Part shown: positions 47,439-57,865 of the stretch, piece by piece
How positions within the stretch are numbered: the first letter of the stretch is position 1
Layout of the letters: each line of letters starts with the position of its first letter
Assembly: GCF_016808095.1 (NCBI RefSeq)
Contig: NC_068977.1
Coordinates: forward strand, 5,268,479-5,332,478
DNA length: 64,000 nucleotides
Origin: Vigna angularis
Lineage: Eukaryota > Streptophyta > Magnoliopsida > Fabales > Fabaceae
Direction of reading: 5' to 3'
Notes under the pieces: generated by a model
What the model was told of the DNA's origin: nothing
Database searches by the model: none
What the model saw: the letters and a program-made list of their open reading frames with translations, nothing else
Program-made: the position numbers and the translations under genes

Positions 47439-49960
47439 TGTAACATCCCGATTATATAATAACCAACATTATATAATAAAGATGTCAACATTCAAATATA
47501 GAGAACAGTCGGAGTATGACGTGTAATTAAATGTAAAATTACAGTCATCCAAAAATAAAAGAAACTGAAAATTTAAACTTAAACATTTGAAAGGATTAAA
47601 CACTACAAGTGTTCAATCAGGAAATTCCTAAAAAGACTACTCCGCAACATCAGTAACCTCCAACTCTTGCTCCAAGGGAATCTCCTCGACAACGTCTGCT
47701 CCCATCCAAGCGGATGATCATCGCCAGAGAAACATACCCAAACAGCACATAACACAAACAATGCAAGGGTGAGCTAGATATAAAAAGCATGTTATACATA
47801 TAGCACAATTAATTCAAGTCATCATACGTAGATTCATATAAAATAACAATTAAGGTATACTCAATAAACCACAACTCACACTCACACGACTCATCCGGAT
47901 TTTTATAACTGTCGAACTATTGGTCGTCTTTGCACTTGCATAGTTCAGCTAGTCTCTCTCCAACACTAGCAAGGTAAATCCCCCAATCTGCCTATGTCTA
48001 AATTCAAAGACTATAGACCAGGACCTCCCTCTACTCTCACCACCTACATTGTTCTTCTCTACTTGAGTATGAACAATGCTTTGAGTTTAGGGATAGACAT
48101 ACCATTTCAAAGCTCCATACAATTATAAGAACAACCACGGTACTCCACATAACCACTTTCATCCATCTCTCCCCGAGATGTCCGAATCATACTCAAATTC
48201 ATTATTTACATTTAGAATCAGATCATCACAATAATTTATCATATTTCATACATTCGCATACTTTCACTTATATCACATCACAGTATATGTTCCAAACATT
48301 TGTGCACATAATTCAATTCAAGAGCAAATAAACCTAGACAACATTATTTGTAGAATACTATTTGGACGAGCACTATTCACCGAAAACCATGGACGAACGC
48401 TATTGGACGAACGCTCTTTTCCAAACACCAGGCCAAACACTAATTGGACGGACGTCATCAGATAATACACTAACAGGTCGAACGCTCAAAACCGAATATT
48501 GAATACTTTAGGCCGAACGCGAAAACCGAACACCATATTCAATTAAACCCTTTTGGGCCGAACACTATGATCGAGTACTTAGGTCGAACGCTAAAACGCT
48601 AAACACCATAATGACCGATTACCCTTAGCACGAACATTGTGAGATTAGATCATGCTTGGCCGAACGCTCCAAACCGAACACCATATTACATCAAATACTA
48701 TTAGGCCGAACGCTATGAGATTAAATGCTACTGGGTCGAACGTCAAAACACCGAACTTCATATTAGATTGAACACTAATGGCCGGACGCTATAACCGAAC
48801 ACCTTACTGGATTAAACACTACTCGGCCGAACGCTAAAACCGAACTCCACATTCAAATCGGATACTGTCTGAACGAACGTTAAGATTAAACTCTTAGGCT
48901 CGACATTAGAACTCTCCACGCTATTAGGCCGAATACCATTAGGTCGAACAGTAAAAAAACCAACGCGAGGATCGAAACTCATTTAACCGAATACTAAAAG
49001 AACGAACGCTACAATTTGTAACAAACTAAGACCGAACGTTCTTGATCCAACCTTAAGAATATCAATTTACAACCGAACGTTCCAGATCTAATTTTTGGAA
49101 AATCAACTTAAAACCGAACGCACAATAATACATCAAAACCGAACGTTCAAGATTAAATCCTAAGAGTATCAGATGAAGACCGAACGCTACAATCACTAAT
49201 TCGCCATAGCGGACGTTCAAGATTCAAACCTGATAATAAAAAATTATGCCGAACGCTCACAATCACTAATTTACCAAGATCGAACGACTAAGATTTAAAC
49301 TATGGAATTCCAAATTTAGACCGAACGCTCACGAGCCGATAATACCTCATACAAACCGAACGCTAAATATGAGAATTGACAGTTTAAGGACGAACGTCTA
49401 CAATCCTGACCGAATCCACACTTAATCGAACAGTAGTAAATTAAAGACTGACCGAACGGTACTAAACATTCCAGACCTAACGGTACTAAACATTTCAGAC
49501 CGAACGGTAACAGATCGATACTTAGTAGAAAACTATTTAATCAAATATCAACCGAACGGTATAAAATAAACCTTGACCGAACGAAATAAATCCACACTTA
49601 ACTGAACGATGTTAAAATCAAGACTTAACCGATCAGCATGAACTAACGACCGAACGTTCATCTAATCACTAATACTCCAAAACCGATCGTTCGACATCCA
49701 AAACTTAAGGATAAGCAACTCAATACCGAACGCTTATTAATCTACCAAAACCGATCGTTTAAAGATTCAAACCTAAGAATCCATATTAAGGACGAACAAT
49801 TACAATCACAAATACCCAATACCGAACGCTCAAGATCACTTCCTGTAAATACCAATTTAGGGACGAACGCTCACAATCCCTAGTTCACTAAGACCGAACG
49901 CTATACTCACATTGTAGTACGAACGCGAACGCTCGTCAAACTGAAGACCGAACTTATTTT
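47439..49960 (-). mobile_element. gypsy family D LTR, truncated
   Basis: Begins TGTAACATCCCGATTATATA, carries the shared GGATGATCATCGCC and GCAAGGGTGAGCTAG blocks near 47711 and 47762, then a long degenerate motif array. It never reaches an LTR end and fades into AT-rich DNA around 49950. Orientation is inferred from the terminus. It cuts the MULE terminus on its left. Confidence 0.7.
48360..49935 (+). repeat. degenerate CCGAACGCT/GACGAACG array in LTR D
   Basis: About 45-50 degenerate units of 30-40 bp. They are of the type (GG)CCGAACGCTA...CCGAACACC in the first half and AAGACCGAACGCTCA or GACCGAACGGTA in the second half. More diverged than arrays A-C, suggesting greater age. Confidence 0.85.
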
Positions 49961-49964
49961 ATTT

Positions 49965-50230
49965 TTAATAATTGTTTAACAATTCAGTTTAAATATACTG
50001 AACTTATTTTATTTTTAATACAGTTAACTGTACTGTACTATGGTTTAGGTTTTCGATCAAAAATTTCTCCTATCTCATTACATTCTTTTCTCAGTATTTC
50101 TATGGTTGAAGGCTCCCGTGGAAGGTTCGCAGGCTCGTCGCCGTTGAAGGCCCGTCGCCGTTGAAGGCCCGTCGCCGTTGAAGGCTCGTCGCAAATCCTA
50201 CCGTGACCCAATCGCTGCCTACCGTTGTCG
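49965..50230 (+). repeat. inverted-repeat arm, left of the MED32 locus
   Basis: From TTTAACAATTCAGTTT through GATCAAAAATTTCTCCTATC, GGTTGAAGGCTCCCGTGG and four GTCGCCGTTGAAGG-type mini-units to CGCAAATCCTACCGTGACCC. The reverse complement recurs at 54421-54617. This copy has an insertion of about 55 bp (49985-50040) and extra mini-units. Confidence 0.75.
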
Positions 50231-51500
50231 TCGAAAGAGAGCTTCAACGAAAACCCACGGTGACTCTGCCCTAGCCCTACCGTGACGCGCGACCGCTGCC
50301 ACCGTGACTCTGTCGACAAAGGAGAGTTCCAACGGTGACCCTGCTCTGACCCTTGTCGTTGTTGCTGTATCGACTGTCGAGGGGCCTGTCTTGTTCACTG
50401 CCATACCGACCGTCGAGGTAAGTAGTGATTCGATTATTGTGTTCCAGCTTGTCACTCTTTGCCTCTGCCTCTCCGTGTTGTCTCTACCTGTCTGTGCTGT
50501 CTCTGCCTCTATGTGCTGCCGCCTTACTCTGTATTTTCCTTAAACCTATGATTTATGAAATTTTAATGTTGTGGGGTTTCTTCTTTTCGCCATTTTTATT
50601 GTCCCTTTTCATTCTTTGTGCTTATTCTTGTTTTAATGATGAATTTAAGGTGTTTATGGTGCAATATAATGTTGGTACTTCTTACTTTATGGATTGCGTC
50701 TCTTAACCCTAAGGAAAATAGTTGAGTTCTTTGAATTTTCAACTAGTTATGTGAGACCCTTTTTTGGATATTACATGTGGTTGTTTGCTACCAAATCATC
50801 TCAGTCATCACATAACGATTCCTTCATTATAATCGTGTTCCTAAGAAGTTTGGTTGAGGCAAGCAGAAGAATCCTCTCGAACTGCAGATTGGAGTGAAAA
50901 ACAGGATAGCATGCCAGCTATTATTGTTCATGGTTCTAATATTTTAGCGGATGCTTCTTCTTTTAATGATGTTGTTTTTGATGATTTGATTTTTGCTTCC
51001 AATTTTGATAATTACTTAGTCTTGGCTAACCTTTTTGAATTTGTGAGTTCCTTACAATGTTTTGTTTATCTAATGCCCTACAATAATAAACAGGATTTCA
51101 GATGTCAAGAATTCCTTTTTCTTGGTTTTTCTCCCTCTCATAAAGTGTCTTTCTCCATGTTGTTCAACTCTAAAGATCTTGTTTTCTTTGTATAGCTCTT
51201 AAAGTAATGTTTGGCGTAGAAATTGACAGGGGAATGTTTGGAATAGCACTTCTCTTTCCAAGGCCTCATAGAAAACAAACAAAAAGAATAAAACATATAG
51301 GAAATCATGAAACATTTATTCTTCCCGTAGCATTTGATTTGGTGGGTAACAAACAGTTTAAATACCAGTTAAAGAAATGAAACCTTTTATGCGTATAATT
51401 TTTGTGTATAACTCTTATGATGCCTTGAAAAGTGACTCTTTATTCATTCTTGCTCCTTGGTTTAGACTTGAACTAAATTTGAGTATATCAACCATTGCAG
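50231..51500 (+). other. unassigned, possible 5' exons of the MED32 transcript
   Basis: GC-rich sequence to 50416, then a good donor (GTCGAGGTAAGTAG). The stretch could be a non-coding first exon of MED32. No coding domain was recognised. Confidence 0.3.
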
Positions 51501-51713
51501 GAGGAGATTTTTGGACCAGTTCTTTTTCTTATGGAGGTGCATTTATTTGCTGATAATTAGCATCATATAATTTGGTATTATTTTCTGTCATTATGTGGTC
51601 TTGTGGAAGGCTCGTCTGCCTTGGATTTTTCGTTTTGGCTCAATATAATATAGTTTTTCATTTTCTTAACTTCAGAGACCAACAGAGGCCATAGACATTA
51701 CCAATGATAACAG
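51501..51713 (+). pseudogene. ALDH6-like (methylmalonate-semialdehyde dehydrogenase) exon fragments
   Basis: 51501-51536 reads EEIFGPVLFLME after a CAG acceptor and before GTGCAT. 51676-51713 reads RPTEAIDITNDNR after a TTCAG acceptor. Together they resemble the aldehyde dehydrogenase stretch EEIFGPV...EAI.I.N.N of the ALDH6B group, including an intron between them. No neighbouring ALDH exons were found. It is probably a relic or captured fragment. Confidence 0.4.
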
Positions 51714-53644
51714 GTACTTGTTAATAACTACCCCCATTTCATTTTGCATTTAACTTCAATTTATCTCTTACTCTCTGACTTGTGTGTTTTTAATTCCCAT
51801 TTTTCGTACATTCTATTAATTTTCTTAAGAAAATGAAAAATAACTGTAGAAAAAGGCAAAAAGAAATAAGATTCATAGCTGAAATTAAAGTTTTCCGTCT
51901 CAATTGACTGGTGTCTTCCAACTTTTGCCACTTTTTATTTCTGGTCAACTACTCCCATCATTGAAAGATGAGACATTGATCTTATTATTCACCGTCAACA
52001 AGAGAAAACAAGTAAAAAAGAAAATTACAATCACTAGCATGGTCAAAAACTGTATTCTGACAGCAGCGATGCCATGAACTAAGATCTAGAAACCACTTCC
52101 ACCAAAGTGTTGAAATCTTGTGCTGCTTTACCTTCTGCTCCAGCTGCATCTAGCACTGTTCTTTTCACGTTGACAGCATTTTTCTTCATGAGATTCCCCT
52201 CTTCCTCCACCAGAATCAGCCTTAACTTTCCCACGTTCACCTGTCCTCTCAAGAAACCCACTTGGCAGAACACCCTTCAGATGCTCTTTATTTTGAATAA
52301 CAGGACATTAGAATTTAGGGAATCCTAATAATAAAACCTTAATTTGGTTGATATTTGTAGAGAATTAGACCATTGCAACAAACGTAGTCCTTTAACTATT
52401 ACACTCAAAATTCATATCATGAGGATAGGGGCATGTGAATTTAGTACAATCACAGCTCCACAAACCACACAACGCTGTATTTGTGTGGGGACTTGGGAAT
52501 CTGCGTTTCTCTCTAACTTGGGTACAGATGAACTAAGGCAAGCCAGGAAAAAATGGAACCAAGACCAAGAAAAGTGCTGAAATTTCTTTTAACTAACGAC
52601 ACTATCCTCTTTTGATTTTTTTCTTTTTTAGAAAAGACAAAGGAGATGTGGATGAGGATGAGGCCCTGTGTTATCTTCATTCTGGAAAAGAGTTGGTAAT
52701 GAACAGGGTGAGATGAAAGTGGTGAGGTTTTTCAGGATGGTGGATTAAAGTTAGAATCATTGTAAAACGAAACAATTTATGTTTGACTGTGATTTGAATG
52801 ACATTTTATCTGTGCGAGTGAGATTTTATCTCCCTCAGCTCTTTTTGAAAGTAGTATTAAGATGTCCTTTTGAAAGTTTTCCCATTTGGATTCCAGTGGC
52901 CTTCTAAGTTCAAAGTCGAATTTGCACATCATCTAAAATAGGCCAATGAGATTCAATGATTAAGTGGATAAATTGTATTACCTCTCTTAATTATGTGTAT
53001 GCCCTAAGAATGTTGCTACAGATCAATCTAGTGATAACAGTGGTATCAATCTGAATGTCTTTCTTGAGAAGAAATATGGTTCAATGTTTATGTCATTAGA
53101 ATCTGCCTCAATCAATTAATATTTATGTTGAATGGTTGTTGCGGAACATGTTCACTGTGCCTAAAACAATTATAAGTTGAATCGAAATGTTCTTGATTGG
53201 GTACAATGACAGATTTGAATTTATGATATCAGAGTTTGACAGATTTTAGTTTTACTGTATTTGATTCATGACCAGCAATTTTTGTTTTACTTTATTATAT
53301 TTTTATTTCTGATAAGATACTTTTTTTTACTTTATAATATTTATATCCCCTATGTGAGAAAAAAACTAACTGGTGGATCTGTGTACATGTTTATAGGGTG
53401 CTTGGTATAGCAGTCTTCCCTTTTTGATAATTCAACAATTCATACCGTTTTTTTTATAGTGATATTATAGTCTTTCATACAAATATTTGGTGTATTTGCA
53501 GTGAACAATATCAGGATCGGAGACAAATAGCTTTGAGATATTAGTAGCTGCTGTTCTTGAGCTGTAATTCCTTCGGTGTTTCTTTCCCTTAGGATCTGTA
53601 GTAACAAGAATCTTAGAATTTATTTGGTTAACACAAGCAGCCCA
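51714..53644. other. MED32 upstream DNA with a possible glycosyltransferase fragment
   Basis: AT-rich sequence. Besides the minus-strand fragment at 52079-52273, a short acidic frame (DKGDVDEDEALCYLHSGKEL) near 52636-52697 follows a CTTTTTTAG acceptor-like site but is unassigned. The region near 53490-53640 is the probable 5' leader of MED32. Confidence 0.4.
52079..52273 (-). pseudogene. possible UDP-glycosyltransferase C-terminal fragment
   Basis: A minus-strand frame reading GKLRLILVEEEGNLMKKNAV, then a DFNTLVEVVSRS end. The spacing EEEG..MKKNA..VK, a Gly/Ala-rich turn, then a DF..LV end resembles the last helix of plant family 1 glycosyltransferases. The PSPG box is not present. The call is tentative. 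Confidence 0.35.
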
Positions 53645-54085
53645 ATGGACAGCGTAGTTGATTCTCTGAATAATGCCTATCAAGATTTTGTTTCTGCTGC
53701 TGCCAATGTATTAGAGGCCAAAGAAAATGCTGGTTCCGTTAAAACAACAGCTACAGATACTGCTCTAGAGAACTTTAAGCAGAAGTGGGAATTGTTTAGA
53801 GTAGCATGTGATCAAGCTGAGGAGTTTGTGGAGTCTGTGAAGCAAAGAATAGGATCCGAGTGTCTAGTGGATGAGGCAACAAGGCCTGTGGCAGGAAAAC
53901 CTGGACAAGCTACCATGACTGGTCTTCCTCCCATAAGTGCAGTTCGGTTGGAACAAATGAGTAAAGCAGTTCGATGGCTTGTCATTGAATTGCAGCATGG
54001 TTCTGGAGCTAGTTCTGCTAATTCAGCTCTTTCCCATCCCTCAGCTCCATTCGATGCGAGGTTTTCTGAAGATTCTACTCAGTAG
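53645..54085 (+). CDS. MED32: Mediator of RNA polymerase II transcription subunit 32
   Basis: Single-exon coding region of 146 residues beginning MDSVVDSLNNAYQDFVSAAA and containing FKQKWELFRVACDQAEEFVE and VKQRIGSECLVDEATRPVAG. I recognise these as the highly conserved core of plant MED32, a small tail-module Mediator subunit acting in the nucleus in stress and development transcription. Length matches the family (about 145). The upstream in-frame codons (from 53576) are leader, because the conserved protein starts at the methionine at 53645. The C-terminus is Ser/Ala-rich. The gene is intact. It lies inside the interval bounded by the inverted repeat at 49965-50230 and 54421-54617. Confidence 0.88.
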   Translation: MDSVVDSLNNAYQDFVSAAANVLEAKENAGSVKTTATDTALENFKQKWELFRVACDQAEEFVESVKQRIGSECLVDEATRPVAGKPGQATMTGLPPISAVRLEQMSKAVRWLVIELQHGSGASSANSALSHPSAPFDARFSEDSTQ

Positions 54086-54420
54086 CATTAGTTTGATGAT
54101 TAATGTTATATATTTCTCTATACTGATCTTTCTTAGGGTAGACTGCTTTCGGCATTTTATACCATGTTAAGTATTAGCTCTTTGTTAAGCTGTTAAAGAA
54201 TGCAACTTATGTGTATTGTGCATCTGTGACAACATTCCTTAGTTTTATGGTCATAATTAATGTATTTTATTTTAACCTAAAAAATCGTATGAGTTCCACT
54301 GTGAATTTATTAAACACTATAAAATGTATATAACCTACCAAAATTGATGCTTACAAAACTCACTGTGCAAAAACTAAAGATGTTCCTTATTTATGTATAT
54401 TACAATTTACTTCGGTGGGC

Positions 54421-54617
54421 AGCGATTGGGTCACGGTAGGATTTGCGATGAGCCTTCAAGGGTGACGAGCCTGCCAACCTTCCACGGAGCCTTCAATCAT
54501 AAAAATATTGAGAAAAGAATGTAATGAGATAGGAGAAATTTTTGATAAAAATATTGAGAAAAGAATGTAATAAGATAGGAGAAATTTTTGATCGCAAACT
54601 GAATTGTTAAACAGTTA
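54421..54617 (-). repeat. inverted-repeat arm, right of the MED32 locus
   Basis: AGCGATTGGGTCACGGTAGG to CTGAATTGTTAAACAGTT is the reverse complement of the arm at 49965-50230. It has its own direct duplication of about 57 bp (ATAAAAATATTGAGAAAAG occurs twice, near 54497 and 54546). Confidence 0.75.
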
Positions 54618-55265
54618 ACTAGGTTTTAAGTATATAGTTTTTAAGTAAACTGTGCCCAGCCCTGTGGTATCACTTTCAAAATAAATAACACAGCTTGCGG
54701 CATCAAGAACATACAACTCAATTCGGAATAAAGGGTCTTCTCGACGAACACCCTGGACGGCGTCGAACACGTGGTCGCAGATCTCCAGCGTCTTCTTCAG
54801 GGTCTTCTCAGCCTAACGCCCTCCTCTGCCACGTCCGCATGCTCCCGCCTCCCTCCTCTGCCGCGACAACCGAATGAAATGAACGATCTCATCTTCAATT
54901 AAATAACAGACCGTGCGATAACAACAAGCTGCAACTCAATTAGGAAATTTCTGATAAACTCTAAAGGCTGATTCGCCGGAACCCTTCGTCCGTTCACCAA
55001 CAGGCCAGGGCAGTATTCTGTTCTGCTGAATTTAATCTGGTCCGCGGCGTGGAAACCAATTTGCGGGCTTTGTTTTCTTTAGGGGACGAAGGGAAAAATT
55101 GCAGAGTGGAATAGGGTTAGTGAAGTTTAAATAGGGTTTTCGAGGCACAGAAGCACTAGAAGAAGGCAGTAATCGAAATTGATTTTGCTGGAATTGTGTT
55201 TTGGAGCTGCTGTGATGAGTTCGTGCTGAATTGGGCTATAATTCGTATAGCTCTGGTCCGACAGC
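54618..55265. other. TAF1 promoter/leader region
   Basis: Mixed sequence upstream of the TAF1 start. 54690-54880 has a GC-rich stretch with open frames on both strands that I cannot assign. The last 150 bases are plausible 5' UTR. No repeats were recognised. Confidence 0.4.
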
Positions 55266-57051
55266 ATGGGTTACGATTCGGCTAGCCCCTCGCAGGATGG
55301 GAGGGACGAAGGTAAGTGTCTGCAATCAAAATTGGGGAATTGTAGCATGGGAAGTGGTAGGAACAGGGGAAAGAAAAAAAATGACAATAAAGGAAAAAAA
55401 TTGCTTCAATAGGGAAAAGGGTTGCGTAATTGGATGTGCAGTCTAGTTGTTCAGTGCTGTAGGATCGGAACATGTTTTTGTTCGCTTGTTCTGGCTGTAT
55501 GCTATCATATCTGGGGCTAGAATTGGGAGTAGGATTGAAATGGTTATGCTGAATTTTAAGTTAGTGGCTATGTGCTGAAATAGGATATCTGTAAGCTGAA
55601 GTTCACGTGATGTTCTAGTATGTTATATGGTTTGTTGTTTGGTATAGTTTTATGACTCCATGTCTGATGGATTTGAAATGATAGATGATGAAGAAGAATA
55701 TGAGGAGTCTGGCAAGGGTAATCGGTTTCTTGGGTTCATGTTTGGAAATGTAGATAATTCTGGTGATCTCGATGTTGACTATCTTGATGAGGTAATTTTA
55801 TGCCGCCTTTAATGTTGCATTTGCATTTGGTGGGCAAACCATTTAGAAATTCAGGATTGAGCTGATGTATGCATAAATGTCATGCTTAGATTTCTTTGTA
55901 GTAGTTTTTTTTTACTCAATCATAGTGTTTCTGTTATCTTCCTGGATAGTTATATAGCCCAAACGAACTTTCATAGCTATCGTATATTTATAATTGGTAA
56001 GTAGAGGTTTTTAATTTACTAAACTTCTATTTTGGAAGATTTAAAGCCACTATATTTGAGATTCGTACTTTGTGGGGAACTTTTACTTGAGTCGTGCTTT
56101 GTAAGTTCTAGAAAGCAAAAAGGAGGCATTTTGAAGCTTGTGTTGCTCAGTATGATTGTACAAAGTCTAAATTATCAAATTACATGCAATTCAATTTTGG
56201 AGGATTTTAGTATTTCGTGTGCAACTGCAAAGATTTATTTATTATTTGCTATATGTGTATTTGGTTGCATGAAGTTACTTTGCCTTTTGGAAACGTCATT
56301 TCAGTGAAAATGATGTTTGGTGGTTGTTGGATAGGATCAATTTTGCCTCCAGTCCTTGGTTTTGACTAGAAGTGATAAAAAGTGGTTTTTTTTTTGGGTT
56401 AACAACTTTACTTTTGAATTTCATATCTCAAACTTGCATTTTAGGTAAAATATCTAAGACATAAATTATTCCACTTCAAAATCAATTTTAACAAATCCAA
56501 AAAATAAGATTTTTCGTAATTAAATTTATGTACTAGGCTGCTGTCTTTACTTTATGCCTTTAACTATTTTCTATGACATGGGCATGCCAGATTAGGAATG
56601 ATCCAGAATAATAAATTGAAGGTTCTAGGAAAGTTGGTCTTCCTAGAAAACAATTGCACAATTTATGATATGTATACATGTTATGAAAATTAAATTATAC
56701 CGATTGTTGAATTGCTTCTTGGTTTATTTATGTATATCTGTTTTGGTGAAAAGTTTTAAAGCTGGTGCTAAATAAGCTTATTTCTTCTTTAGGATGCAAA
56801 GGAGCATCTTTCTGCATTAGCCGATAAGTTGGGTCCATCACTGACAGATATAGATGTAAGTAAATCTAAATATCATTACCTGTTTGAGTTTGGAATTCAG
56901 AATGTTCTCTGTGGAGGCTCTTAAGAAGTGTCTAATTATCAGATTTTCCTACTGTGTTTCTTTCCTTCAATTTCTGTTTTGACGATGATAGTAATTTCTT
57001 TGCAGTTGTCAGGAAAATCACCACAAACACCACCTGACCTTGTTGAACAAG
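55266..57051 (+). CDS. TAF1: TFIID subunit 1 (TAF1), first four exons; gene continues or is truncated
   Basis: Exons 55266-55311 (MGYDSASPSQDGRDE), 55685-55791 (EEEYEESGKGNRFLGFMFGN, then VDNSGDLDVDYLDE), 56793-56855 (DAKEHLSALADKLGPSLTDI), 57006-57051 (LSGKSPQTPPDLVEQ). All junctions are GT..AG and all phases match, giving 87 residues. This is the N-terminus of plant TAF1/HAF1, including the acidic TBP-binding TAND-like part (FLGFMFGNVDNSG). TAF1 is the scaffold subunit of TFIID. The next exon expected after EQG is not visible, and the following DNA is filled with transposons up to the window end. Either a very long intron follows or the copy is truncated. Confidence 0.85.
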
Positions 57052-57138
57052 GTGAAGTCTGCCAGGAAAAAACTATATCATGCAGTTTTTGATATTCTGT
57101 TGGTATCATTTTTTTCCCTCATCAACTGAGAGCACTTC

Positions 57139-57469
57139 TGTTAGGGATTTCGGTAGGAATTCTAACACACGCGCACTCTTACTCTCACGGAAACCCTAAA
57201 CCCTAAACCCTAAAACCCTAAACTCTAAGCTTAACCTCCTTCACCAGTGCTAAGACCGGTCAACAATTCAACAAATGTCTAACCTCCCCTCTGATACAAC
57301 AAAGAGGTCCTTATATAGGCCTCTTTCCCCCCAAAACCCATTAACTGTCTAGCAGTTAATTCCCAACTGACTTAACTGTCTCAAAGTTAAGTCCAACTCC
57401 CTTAACGGTCTCCCCGTTACATCTTCTGTTTCCCTTTTTTTTTCTCTCATAAACCCTCCATTCTCAACA
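57139..57469 (-). mobile_element. solo LTR, 331 bp, copia-like
   Basis: TGTTAGGGATTTCGG to CCATTCTCAACA, flanked by ACTTC on both sides (57134-57138, 57470-57474). In minus sense it has a TATATAA box within GGCCTATATAAGG, then a leader with plant telomere-type words (TTTAGGG several times, 57191-57223). This fits an LTR with promoter and R/U5. It lies 88 bases after the last visible TAF1 exon, presumably inside its intron. Confidence 0.85.
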
Positions 57470-57707
57470 ACTTCACCTGTGTTTTATTTGTACTGAAATT
57501 CTTTCCCACACGGCATATGTTTAGTAGAGAATATCATATAGCAGATCATTGTCTTTTTGAAAGAAGAAAATTCCGAACATCTTATGAGAAATTCTGCCAC
57601 TATACTTTCTATCACGCTGTATTGTTGATTGAAATTTGTTGGAAAATCACAAAATTTTGTTTCTCACTTCTTATTGATGACTCTTCCCTAATTTTGTGGT
57701 TTATAGT

Positions 57708-57858
57708 TATGAGAAATAAAGAAGATTGGGAGAAAATATCCCTTATGTGTTTAGCATACACATAGGGTAGTTTATTTATAATGTAAGATAAGGGTTAAAC
57801 CCTAAATACAGAATGGGCTAAGCCCAATTAACAGAAACACACAACTTAACATCTAACA
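57708..57858 (-). repeat. copia 3' LTR (151 bp)
   Basis: Left-hand LTR, preceded by ATAGT and followed by CTCCCCCTCAAGC, the complement of the polypurine tract. Confidence 0.95.
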
Positions 57859-57865
57859 CTCCCCC

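Noticed and set aside
49965..54617. Calling the MED32 interval a complete TIR transposon
   Set aside because: No flanking duplication found, and the arms differ by sizeable indels. Kept only as a hypothesis.
57191..57223. Interstitial telomere as a chromosome-fusion scar
   Set aside because: Only a few heptamers, and they lie inside a solo LTR with its own target duplication.
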